In this document: positions 34,284 to 41,045 of the stretch, one piece after another
How positions within the stretch are numbered: position 1 is the stretch's first letter
Layout of the letters: each line of letters begins with the position of its first letter
From: an uncultured Treponema sp.
Lineage (GTDB): Bacteria; Spirochaetota; Spirochaetia; Treponematales; Treponemataceae
Direction: 5' to 3'
Length of the DNA: 64,000 nt
NCBI GenBank assembly: GCA_945877425.1
Contig: CAMCRZ010000001.1
Location: 62,001 to 126,000 of the forward strand
Program-made: the position numbers and the translations under genes
The notes under the pieces: generated by a model
What the model was told of the DNA's origin: nothing
The model's database searches: none
Seen by the model: the letters and a program-made list of their open reading frames with translations, nothing else

Positions 34284-35318
34284 CTAAAGTGTCTTGTTTT
34301 CCACGGCGGCGTATTTTCCAAGCTTTTCCATAAGGGTTTCAAACTCATTTGGCGGCAACTGCTGGCTTGCGTCTGAAAGTGCTTTTTCCGGATTGCAGTG
34401 AACTTCTATTTCAAGTCCGTCTGTGCCTGCTGCTACTGCTGACTGTGCCAGTGTGCCTACCATCCATTTTATTCCGCATGCATGGCTTGGGTCTAAAACT
34501 ACGGGAAGATGGCTTACTTTGTGGAGATAAGGTACGGCGCTTACGTCAAGGCAGTTTCGTGTGTATCCGTCGTAGGTGCGTATTCCTCTTTCGCAAAGGA
34601 TTACCTGCTCTGTTCCGTTTGCCATTATGTATTCTGCGCTCATAAGTAATTCCTGAATTGTGCCTGAAAGTCCACGCTTTAGTAAGACTGGCTTGCCGAA
34701 TTTTCCTGCTTCTTTTAAAAGGTCAAAGTTCTGGAAATTTCTTGCTCCGATTTGTATAAGGTCTACGTTTTCAAAATGCTTGAGTTCACTGGCGCTCATA
34801 AGTTCTGTGCATATTGGAAGTCCTGTTTCTTTTTTTGCTTTTTCAAGGATTTTTATTCCTTCTGCTCCAAGTCCCTGGAATGAATACGGTGACGTTCTTG
34901 GTTTGTAAGCTCCGCCTCTTAAAACTTTTGCTCCTGCTTTTTTTACTGCAAGTGCTGCGTCTATAAGCTGCTTTTCGTTTTCTACTGAACATGGGCCTGC
35001 TATTACAGGTACTGTTTTTCCGTCTCCGAATGTGCATGGTGTAACGCCTGTCTGGTTTGCGCCTACTGTTACGATTGTGTTTTCAGGATGGAATGAACGG
35101 CTTGCCATTTTGTATGGTGCACTTACTCTTTCTGCGTTTTCTACGATTTCGCTTGCAAGAAAATCCTGAAGTTCAAGTTTTGATGTGTCGCCTAAAAGTC
35201 CTATAATTGTTTTGTCTACGCCTTTTGAAATGTGTACGCCTAACCCCTTTTCTTTTACTTCGTTTATGAATGCGTCAACTTTTTCTTTTGATGCACTTTT
35301 TTTTAAAACTATAATCAT
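34284..35318 (-). CDS. aroF: DAHP synthase (3-deoxy-7-phosphoheptulonate synthase), type I-beta with regulatory N-domain
   Basis: A 344-residue enzyme. N-terminal ferredoxin-like domain (about 1-75, MIIVLKKSASKEKVDAFINEV) as in the Thermotoga-type feedback-regulated enzymes, then the TIM barrel with VIAGPCSVENEKQL near 108, GAKVLRGGAYKPRTSPYSFQG, IQIGARNFQNFDLLKE, VLLKRGLSGT and VVLDPSHACG. It commits carbon to the shikimate pathway. GGAGG precedes the ATG. Upstream lies a leader region with an aromatic-rich peptide and a terminator, so expression is probably attenuated by charged aromatic tRNA levels. Confidence 0.95.
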   Translation of the reverse strand: MIIVLKKSASKEKVDAFINEVKEKGLGVHISKGVDKTIIGLLGDTSKLELQDFLASEIVENAERVSAPYKMASRSFHPENTIVTVGANQTGVTPCTFGDGKTVPVIAGPCSVENEKQLIDAALAVKKAGAKVLRGGAYKPRTSPYSFQGLGAEGIKILEKAKKETGLPICTELMSASELKHFENVDLIQIGARNFQNFDLLKEAGKFGKPVLLKRGLSGTIQELLMSAEYIMANGTEQVILCERGIRTYDGYTRNCLDVSAVPYLHKVSHLPVVLDPSHACGIKWMVGTLAQSAVAAGTDGLEIEVHCNPEKALSDASQQLPPNEFETLMEKLGKYAAVENKTL

Positions 35319-35396
35319 TTTGTCCTCCTGACTGTTTTAGTTTCTGTTTCTGCTGTAATTCTTTCTGTTCAAAACTGCCGGCTTTTTGTTTTGTCC

Positions 35397-35433
35397 AAAA
35401 AAAAAGGAACCTTCTTTTTACGGAAGATTCCTT
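35397..35433 (-). terminator. attenuator terminator in the aroF leader
   Basis: Minus strand AAGGAATCTTC (35423-35433) pairs with GAAGGTTCCTT (35404-35414) with one T-G pair, 8-base loop, then at least seven T. The 5' arm also contains TCTTCCG (35421-35427), exactly complementary to CGGAAGA inside the leader peptide (35478-35484), giving a competing antiterminator helix. Confidence 0.85.
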
Positions 35434-35469
35434 GTAATTACTTTGCTTTAGTAAACACAATGCACTTTT

Positions 35470-35574
35470 TCAGTGCGTCTTCCGCAACGACATAGAGAAC
35501 CAATAAAAGCTAAAATAAAAGTAAGCAAAAGAAGAGAAATTGATTATCTGTGCCCAAAGGGTTGTGTTTTTCAT
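35470..35574 (-). CDS. aromatic-amino-acid attenuator leader peptide
   Basis: A 34-codon reading frame from ATG at 35574 to TGA at 35470-35472. Residues 13-26 read FSSFAYFYFSFYWF: ten of fourteen are Phe, Tyr or Trp, and Trp7 adds another. Directly downstream is a hairpin GCACT-GAAAA-AGTGC and then the terminator before aroF. The codons for Leu30-Arg31-Lys32-Thr33 contain CGGAAGA, the antiterminator strand, so a ribosome stalled on the aromatic codons would leave it free while one at the stop codon would cover it. This is the logic of enteric phe/trp attenuators. Own promoter lies immediately upstream; there is no room for a ribosome binding site. Confidence 0.85.
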   Translation of the reverse strand: MKNTTLWAQIINFSSFAYFYFSFYWFSMSLRKTH

Positions 35575-35580
35575 GGCTCT

Positions 35581-35609
35581 AACTTAGCATTGTTTTTTTT
35601 TCCTGTCAA
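35581..35609 (-). promoter_or_regulatory. promoter of the aroF leader transcript
   Basis: Minus strand TTGACA (35604-35609), 17 bases, TAAGTT (35581-35586), then AGAGCC and the leader-peptide ATG. Predicted transcription start coincides with the start codon. Confidence 0.7.
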
Positions 35610-35624
35610 GATTTTTTTTGGTGG

Positions 35625-35910
35625 GTGGGTTGCCAAGAGGTTGCGTGTTGTGCCAATGCACTGCACAAAAGAGTGCTCTGTTTTTTTTACAGCACATTGC
35701 ATTAGTTGAAGTGTTTGCTTATCTGTTGGGCGTGGTGGAAGAAGTGTACACTGGTGGCAAGTACACTGCGGGCGCGCCTGTTCTTGCGAGAGTGGCTGGC
35801 GGATAAGTGCGGGGTTTAACAGTTGCGACTGGGGCTTGGAAAGAAAAATGTATGCTTACGTGCAGCGTGCCGGAAGAAGAGGCAGCTCTTTGGCAAGTAC
35901 GCTCAGGCAG
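35625..35910. repeat. GC-rich intergenic island, related to the 19.7-kb island
   Basis: No plausible gene lies here; frames are open on both strands only because of base composition. GGCAAGTACACT (at about 35757) and GGCAAGTACGCTCAGGC (35892-35908) are direct repeats, and the latter recurs inverted at 19913-19932 as part of an exact 20-base match. Local inverted repeats include AATGCA/TGCATT around a GTGCT-TGT/ACA-GCAC hairpin (35660-35705) and AGTGTAC/GTACACT (35744-35768). Confidence 0.55.
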
Positions 35911-35915
35911 TGCAC

Positions 35916-35944
35916 TTGTTCTAAAAAAAGAAAAAATATACACT
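35916..35944 (+). promoter_or_regulatory. promoter of the riboswitch-controlled TonB receptor gene
   Basis: TTGTTC (35916-35921), 17 bases, TACACT (35939-35944). Predicted transcription start near 35951, at the first paired bases of the riboswitch. Confidence 0.6.
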
Positions 35945-35946
35945 AC

Positions 35947-36019
35947 AGTACGTTAAGGGGAATGCAGGTGGAATTCCTGAGCTTGAAATGAAACGGTAAA
36001 AGTCCGAATGCCTTACGAA
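35947..36019 (+). promoter_or_regulatory. cobalamin riboswitch (compact form)
   Basis: Conserved cobalamin-element blocks appear in order: AAGGGGAA, GCAGGTGGAATTCCTG (P3 with the GGTG-AA-TCC pattern), GAGC, AACGGTAA in place of the usual AACTGTAA, and AGTCCGAATGCC. P1 pairs CGTTAAGG with CCTTACG. Downstream CTCTG-CTT-CAGAG (ending at the AGAGGA ribosome binding site) could hide that site, implying control of translation. The block order matches the second element at 38524-38600. Confidence 0.78.
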
Positions 36020-36061
36020 AAACTTTTTTTTGAAGTACATGCTCTGCTTCAGAGGAACAAA

Positions 36062-37855
36062 ATGAAAAAAAACTCATCTTTACGGAAGGCACTTTTTGCA
36101 CAAGCCTTATTGTATTTCAGTGCGGCAGGAATTTTTTCACAGACAATTGATTTAGGCCACATAGTTACAGTCATAGAAAACAGCGGAAAAGTTCAGACTT
36201 ACATTTCAAAAGAAGAAATAGAAAAATCACCATGCCACGATTTAAGTTCACTTCTTGCTTCAAAAGGATTTCTTGTAATGTCATCTGGAGGAAGCGGCAC
36301 AACTTCCACCTTAAGCGCAAAAGGATTTTCCGGATTCTGCTGCAAAGTTTACATTGACGGCGTTGCTGCAAATCAAAGCGGAACAGGAGAATTTGACTGG
36401 AACTCAATAGACATAAATTCCATTGAATCAATTACAATAAATGAAGTACCGGATTTTTCAACAGACCAGTTTGCAGGAATATCAGTAAACATAAAGACAC
36501 GCTTCGTTTCAGAAAAATCATTTTCTTTAAAAACACTTGCTTCATCTTACGAAAATTCATTTTTAGACACAGTTACTGCTGCAGCTGAATACAGAAATTT
36601 TTTCTTTAACACAGGAATAAAAATAAACGCCGAAGTAAAAAAATCATCAAACAATTATGAAACACAAAACAATTCAACGCTTGAAAACAACTGGTCTTCA
36701 CTCGGAAACTTAAGCGGCTCCTTCAACACTTTCGTAAACAACAGCCTGGCAATAAGCGGCACTTCAAAATTTTTTGCAAACACTGTAAAGGCATTCAACA
36801 CAGGCTCATCTTTGGACACTGGAGTTGAAAAAGCTTTTAATTCATTTCAAAACGTAAAAATTCATTACATCAGTGGCAGCGGAAAAATTTTCAGCGGAAA
36901 CTTTACAAGCCAGTTTAATTTAATTGATTACGCAGAAAGCAAAAATGTCCGGGAAAAGATCAAGATTCATCAAAGTGATTTATTTTTTACAGCCGAAAAT
37001 TTCTACGGATTTGACGGAAGCTCAACATTTACTCTGGAAAATAAAATTTCAGGAGAAAACAAATACCGCTTTCACAACACGTCAAAAATTTTCTACACAA
37101 AAGATTTTTCTTCATGGATAAAATTTTCTCTTGGCGGAGGAATGATTTTTTCTGTAAAGACAGACGGAAAACCGGAAGCTGAATTTTTACCACAGATAAC
37201 AATTTCTTCTGCAAAAACAGGATTGTCTTTAAGTGCATTCAGGGAATTTACACTTCCCACTTTTAATCAGCTTTACTACGAAGGTTCTGCCGGAAAAGGA
37301 AACGAAAACCTTACTGCAGAAAAAGGCTGGGCGTTACTTGGAAACTGGAAAAGTCCATTTACATTTTTTCCTGCTGAAATTTCATACACTTACGGCAAAT
37401 ACGCAAACAAAATACGCTGGGCTTACAAAGACGGAGTTTTAACTCCACAAAATACAGGCAGCGGAACTTTTAAAACTTTCTGTGCAAAAATCTCAAAGGA
37501 ATTTGAATACGCTTCTTTTTACGGCTCAATTACAAACAATCAGGCTAAACTTGAAAACGGCAAACAAATTATGTGGGTTCCTCAGTGGCAGTACACACTT
37601 AACGCAACAGTGCATTTTGGAAAAGTTTCAGACATATCACTTTCATACAATTACGCTGGAGAGCGTCCACAAGATAACGGAAATCTTTACTGGTACGACC
37701 CCATTACAAATCTTAAGGCAAATGTACGTTTTTACTTTAATGATTTTTCACTTATTTTTTCTGCAGACAATTTACTTGACCAACGCACCGTTTACCACGA
37801 CAGCTACCCTATTCCAAGCAGAAGTTTTACATTTGGATTTTCTTACAAAAAATGA
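36062..37855 (+). CDS. TonB-dependent outer-membrane receptor, probably for cobalamin (BtuB-like)
   Basis: The ATG at 36062 follows AGAGGAA and gives 597 residues with signal peptide MKKNSSLRKALFAQALLYFSAAGIFSQ; an in-frame ATG at 36008 lies inside the riboswitch and is rejected. A plug domain (about 40-150: GKVQTYISKEEIEKSPCHDLSSLLA, LSAKGFSGFCCKVYIDGVAANQS, SIESITINEVP) precedes a beta barrel ending in SRSFTFGFSYKK. DLNLLDQRTVYH-type ends (ADNLLDQRTVYHDSYPIP) are standard for this family. The barrel, about 440 residues, is small. The cobalamin riboswitch in front points to vitamin B12 or a related corrinoid as substrate. A CC pair in the plug (GFCCKVY) is unusual. Confidence 0.87.
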   Translation: MKKNSSLRKALFAQALLYFSAAGIFSQTIDLGHIVTVIENSGKVQTYISKEEIEKSPCHDLSSLLASKGFLVMSSGGSGTTSTLSAKGFSGFCCKVYIDGVAANQSGTGEFDWNSIDINSIESITINEVPDFSTDQFAGISVNIKTRFVSEKSFSLKTLASSYENSFLDTVTAAAEYRNFFFNTGIKINAEVKKSSNNYETQNNSTLENNWSSLGNLSGSFNTFVNNSLAISGTSKFFANTVKAFNTGSSLDTGVEKAFNSFQNVKIHYISGSGKIFSGNFTSQFNLIDYAESKNVREKIKIHQSDLFFTAENFYGFDGSSTFTLENKISGENKYRFHNTSKIFYTKDFSSWIKFSLGGGMIFSVKTDGKPEAEFLPQITISSAKTGLSLSAFREFTLPTFNQLYYEGSAGKGNENLTAEKGWALLGNWKSPFTFFPAEISYTYGKYANKIRWAYKDGVLTPQNTGSGTFKTFCAKISKEFEYASFYGSITNNQAKLENGKQIMWVPQWQYTLNATVHFGKVSDISLSYNYAGERPQDNGNLYWYDPITNLKANVRFYFNDFSLIFSADNLLDQRTVYHDSYPIPSRSFTFGFSYKK

Positions 37856-37943
37856 TTTACAAGTATTTCTAATTTTACTTTTTAGAATTGACACAAGAGA
37901 CAACAACAAAAGGCTGCCTCTTATGTAAGGAAAAATTTTTAAC

Positions 37944-38453
37944 CTACTGTTTTACAAGAGAAGAATAATAAGCAAAATATCCGTTTTCAATAGTAAACTC
38001 TTCAACGGCTTCTTCCAAAGTTTCTTTTGAAGTTACGCCACCTGCCTTGTATGCACCTGAAAGCTGAATTGTATTTTGAGTCAAACCTTTGTAACTTACG
38101 GCATACCATTTGCCTACATCAGGAGCGGTTTCTGTGTAAGAATATTTAGAGCCGTTTATTTCAAGAGCTTTTGTATACTTAAAGTAAATATATCCTGAAC
38201 TGCTGCCTGTTACTTTTATAACAACTGAATTTCCTTCGTAACCGTTTTCTGAAGCAAAAGTTTCTGACGTTATTGTGTAAGATTCACCTTTATAGTCCGG
38301 ATTATACCAGGTTCCGTTTAAGCCATACAAAAAGTATTCAGCTTCATTGCTGTCGTCAGGATCAGAACAGCCTGTAAAAGAAAAAGCTGAAATTAAAACT
38401 ACAGAAAGTGCAGCAAAAAGTGCACGGCAAAATTTAAAGCGTAAAGCTTTCAT
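37944..38453 (-). CDS. riboswitch-controlled lipoprotein, candidate B12-uptake accessory
   Basis: A 169-residue protein with lipoprotein signal ending SFTGC (Cys29), then SDPDDSNEAEYF and a beta-rich domain (LNGTWYNPDYKGESYTI, NSVVIKVTGSSSGYIYFKYTKALEI, KWYAVSYKGLTQNTIQLSGAYK) that looks like a lipocalin-type small barrel. I do not recognise the family. A strong cobalamin riboswitch heads the mRNA and the convergent neighbour is a riboswitch-controlled TonB receptor, so a role in corrinoid capture, comparable in place to the BtuG/BtuH surface lipoproteins of Bacteroides, is a fair inference. GGAGG precedes the ATG. Confidence 0.75.
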   Translation of the reverse strand: MKALRFKFCRALFAALSVVLISAFSFTGCSDPDDSNEAEYFLYGLNGTWYNPDYKGESYTITSETFASENGYEGNSVVIKVTGSSSGYIYFKYTKALEINGSKYSYTETAPDVGKWYAVSYKGLTQNTIQLSGAYKAGGVTSKETLEEAVEEFTIENGYFAYYSSLVKQ

Positions 38454-38523
38454 AATAAACCTCCAGTCCCAGAGTTTAGCGTAGGACTAAAAATAAATTT
38501 CATCTTTATACAAAGACGAATCT

Positions 38524-38600
38524 TAAAACAGGCATTCTGGCTTGAAAAATCTTACAGTTCCGCATCGAGCCAATGATTTGCACATTGTTCCCCTGAAATA
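38524..38600 (-). promoter_or_regulatory. cobalamin riboswitch before the lipoprotein gene
   Basis: Minus strand reads CAGGGGAACAATGTGCAAATC, ATTGGCTC, ATGCGGAACTGTAAG and GCCAGAATGCCTG in order: the GGGAA start, the GTGCAAATC P3 loop, GGCT, the ACTGTAA box and the GCCAGAATGCC end of the cobalamin element. CAGG/CCTG closes it. Between it and the gene, AGTCC pairs with GGACT directly before the GGAGG ribosome binding site. 38601-38723 holds no further feature I can support. Confidence 0.9.
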
Positions 38601-38723
38601 AGACAGTTTGTTATATCAGAATTACAAAGAAAGTTCCACAAGGAATATTTTTTTCCTGCTGATTGGATTGTGATTGAGTTGTGATTTGAATTGAAATTTT
38701 AAGGCAGATAAATTCAGCGCCAA

Positions 38724-38779
38724 CAAAAAAAAGTCATTCCAGACTAAAGCTGCAAATACAGACTTCACCCTGAAATGAC
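38724..38779 (-). terminator. terminator after the outer-membrane protein gene
   Basis: Minus strand GTCATTTCAG (38770-38779) pairs with CTGGAATGAC (38732-38741), one T-G, followed by TTTTTTTT. It separates the outer-membrane protein gene from the riboswitch-lipoprotein unit downstream. Confidence 0.85.
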
Positions 38780-38816
38780 CTGCTGAAAATTTAATATCCA
38801 GCTTTAAGTGCTTTAA

Positions 38817-40199
38817 CTAAAATACGTAGCTTACAAACATTCCGCTTGACCAGCAGTCTCTTGAAGTGCCGTCAAATGCCTTGCGGTTTTCAAAATCAAA
38901 AAATGCAGTAATAGTTGTATTTTTAGAAACTGCATAGTTTAAAGAAGGACGGATGTCAAAAATGTGGCCGCCGTTCCAGCTGTCTGTTGCATCATAGTCG
39001 TCCCATCTTTTGTCTTTAGAACCTGCAGCAAAACTTGCCCAAAGGTCAAAGCCAAGCTGTCTTGAAATGCCGAAAGAAAGTGTGCCGCCTGTGTACCATG
39101 AAAAATCGTAATTGTCATTTTCAAAGAAGTTTACGCCCAGTTCTGGATTTACAGAAATTTTTGTGTTTGGAATTATAAATGCAATTGCAGCACCTGTTCC
39201 GTAAGCTTTGTCATCATCACGGTCTGTGCCAAGACTGTCAGCAGCAAAATAAACGTCAAGAATAAAATTCTTCATGCCGAATTTTGCACCTGCATAAAGA
39301 TTTCCGCCTGCATCGAAAAGTCCTTCATAACTGAATGCAGCAGAAAGCCAGTCTAAAGGTTCAATCTGAATTCCTACATTTACACATGGATCGTCTGTAT
39401 TAAATCCGTTTGGAATGGCAGCACCAATCTGGAAATTTACGTCACCCTTGTAAAAATAACGGATACCGAATGCACGTTTTGCGTATTTGTTTGCATAAGG
39501 AACAAATCCTACAACATCAGCTGTACCAGGAGCATCAACTGTAAAGCGGTAAGAACCTACTGTTTCCGAAGAAGTCATTGTTCTTGAGCCTGAGCGGTCA
39601 TCGTAAGAAGTAGAAAATCCGCCCTGCCTTACATGAGCATCACTTTCCCAAAGCCAGCTGCCGTAACGTGGAGCCGGACCAACCTGCCAGTTAAGTTTTG
39701 TTCCTACGCCTACATCAAAATTTTTAAAAGGATGCCAGATGAAATTTACGTAATAAGAATCCTGAGTTGTATTGCTTACGTTTGCACGGTTGTCGTAATT
39801 TTTAACTGTCTGTGAAAATTCTGCACTTTTTACTTCAACTTCTGCTGCTTTTGAGTCAAAACTTTTGTAATCACCAGCGTAAGTTGTGTTGCCTCTTGTG
39901 CCGTAATGAAGTGTAAGCGGATTTGCATTTGATGTTCCGAAAATAAAATTGTCTACATCACCGTCGTTGTCGTAATTTGCAAGAAAACTCCAGTTAAGCA
40001 TGCCTTCAATTGTAAAGTTTCCTAAATCAAATCTTGCCTGAAAAGTATCTGTAAGTCCGTATAACATTGCATCAGAATCAAGTGGTGCACCGAAAACTAC
40101 GCTTGTTGTATTTTTCATTCCCTTAGAAGGAAGAACCTGTGCACCTGCTGTAAAAGCTAAAACTAAAGATGCAAATGTTAACGCTAAAATTTTTTTCAT
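38817..40199 (-). CDS. outer-membrane beta-barrel protein
   Basis: The ATG at 40199 follows GGAGG and gives 460 residues with signal peptide MKKILALTFASLVLAFTAGAQ. The body is rich in alternating aromatic/polar strands (FTIEGMLNWSFLANY, SYYVNFIWHPFKNFDVGVG, GIRYFYKGDVNFQIGAAIP) and ends in SGMFVSYVF; a C-terminal Phe is the usual signal for barrel assembly. An Asp-rich turn NDGDVDN may bind metal. No family is recognised beyond treponemal outer-membrane porin-like proteins. Strong ribosome binding site, own terminator and repeated upstream boxes suggest an abundant regulated protein. Confidence 0.8.
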   Translation of the reverse strand: MKKILALTFASLVLAFTAGAQVLPSKGMKNTTSVVFGAPLDSDAMLYGLTDTFQARFDLGNFTIEGMLNWSFLANYDNDGDVDNFIFGTSNANPLTLHYGTRGNTTYAGDYKSFDSKAAEVEVKSAEFSQTVKNYDNRANVSNTTQDSYYVNFIWHPFKNFDVGVGTKLNWQVGPAPRYGSWLWESDAHVRQGGFSTSYDDRSGSRTMTSSETVGSYRFTVDAPGTADVVGFVPYANKYAKRAFGIRYFYKGDVNFQIGAAIPNGFNTDDPCVNVGIQIEPLDWLSAAFSYEGLFDAGGNLYAGAKFGMKNFILDVYFAADSLGTDRDDDKAYGTGAAIAFIIPNTKISVNPELGVNFFENDNYDFSWYTGGTLSFGISRQLGFDLWASFAAGSKDKRWDDYDATDSWNGGHIFDIRPSLNYAVSKNTTITAFFDFENRKAFDGTSRDCWSSGMFVSYVF

Positions 40200-40232
40200 A
40201 AAACCTCCATTTTTCATCTGACAAAAAAAATC

Positions 40233-40338
40233 TTTTAAAGTTATATTTTCTTTGCCTGATTTTTAAAATATAGTTATATTTATTCTATAGCAAACGTAAA
40301 AAAAATCAAATAACTGAATATTAAACATAGTTATAAGG
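40233..40338. promoter_or_regulatory. three direct repeats in the divergent omp/lipoprotein control region
   Basis: On the minus strand TATAACTTTAAAA (within 40233-40248), TATAACTATATTTTAAAA (40261-40280) and TATAACTATGTTTAA (40321-40335) are versions of one box. They lie between the divergent outer-membrane protein and lipoprotein genes and look like operators or AT-rich promoter elements. Confidence 0.4.
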
Positions 40339-40382
40339 TTAAAAATTTTTGCTTGTACAGAAAGAACTTTACGGGAGATTTT

Positions 40383-41045
40383 ATGAAACTTACAAAAACA
40401 CTTTTTTTCATTACAGCTGCAGCTTTGTTTACATTAGCGTCATGCCTTTCTTCAAAGTCTGTGGAAAACACAAAAGACAATTTTTCTGAACTTAAAAACG
40501 TAATGGCAATTCACAATCCTGAGCCCGAAGGAGAAATTGAACTTCTCGATAATTTTGAAGACGGCAATTACTGGCAGGCAGAAGGTTTTCAGAAAGAAAA
40601 TGATTTTTCCATTGAAACTGAAATAAGTTCCCTTTGGTATACGGAAGGTTCCTTCAGCGGACAATGGACTTTTGGCGAAAGAACGGAAAACGGAACTTCT
40701 TCATTTTACTGTGAAGCCCTTCTTGACAAAAACTGGACAGATGCACCTTACCTTATAGTTGACATAAACAATGCAACGTCTTCGCCTGTTTTAATTCAGG
40801 TTGCAGTAGAATCAGGAAAAGAAAATGCAGAAACTTTTACACAAGAAGTTGCAATCGGTGTGGGAGAAAACACAAACGTTTACTTTGACCTTCTTCACTC
40901 TTTAACTGATAAAGACGGAAACAGCGTACCCGGCATTTACGAAAGTTCCCAGATAAAGAAACTAAGCTTTATTGTAAAAGGCAATTCTTCTTCCGGAGAA
41001 ATATTTGCTGACAACATACGCCTTGCCCGCTCTACTTCCTTGTAA
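40383..41045 (+). CDS. lipoprotein with a carbohydrate-binding-like beta-sandwich
   Basis: The ATG at 40383 follows GGGAG and gives 220 residues. Lipoprotein signal MKLTKTLFFITAAALFTLASC with lipidated Cys21. The mature part begins with a polar linker, then ELLDNFEDGNYWQAEG, LWYTEGSFSGQWTFGE, LIVDINNATSSPVLIQVAVESG and GEIFADNIRLA, the order seen in CBM11/CIA30-type galactose-binding folds. A role in binding sugar polymers at the cell surface is possible. The gene converges on and overlaps the next one by 14 bases. Confidence 0.7.
   Translation: MKLTKTLFFITAAALFTLASCLSSKSVENTKDNFSELKNVMAIHNPEPEGEIELLDNFEDGNYWQAEGFQKENDFSIETEISSLWYTEGSFSGQWTFGERTENGTSSFYCEALLDKNWTDAPYLIVDINNATSSPVLIQVAVESGKENAETFTQEVAIGVGENTNVYFDLLHSLTDKDGNSVPGIYESSQIKKLSFIVKGNSSSGEIFADNIRLARSTSL

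Noticed and set aside
35473..35709. Plus-strand frame of 78 codons over the aroF leader
   Set aside because: Antisense to the leader peptide and promoter; no ribosome binding site. The minus-strand reading explains the sequence far better.
35719..35943. Minus-strand frame of 74 codons in the GC-rich island
   Set aside because: Arises from base composition and repeats; its codon use differs from real genes here and it runs across the btuB-like promoter.
36008..36061. Upstream ATG for the TonB receptor
   Set aside because: It lies in the conserved ATGCC end of the cobalamin riboswitch; the ATG at 36062 has AGAGGAA and begins a clean signal peptide.
40383..41045. FlaA flagellar sheath protein
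   Set aside because: The beta-sandwich and DNFEDGNYW motif are suggestive, but it is a lipoprotein and lacks the other FlaA features I would expect.
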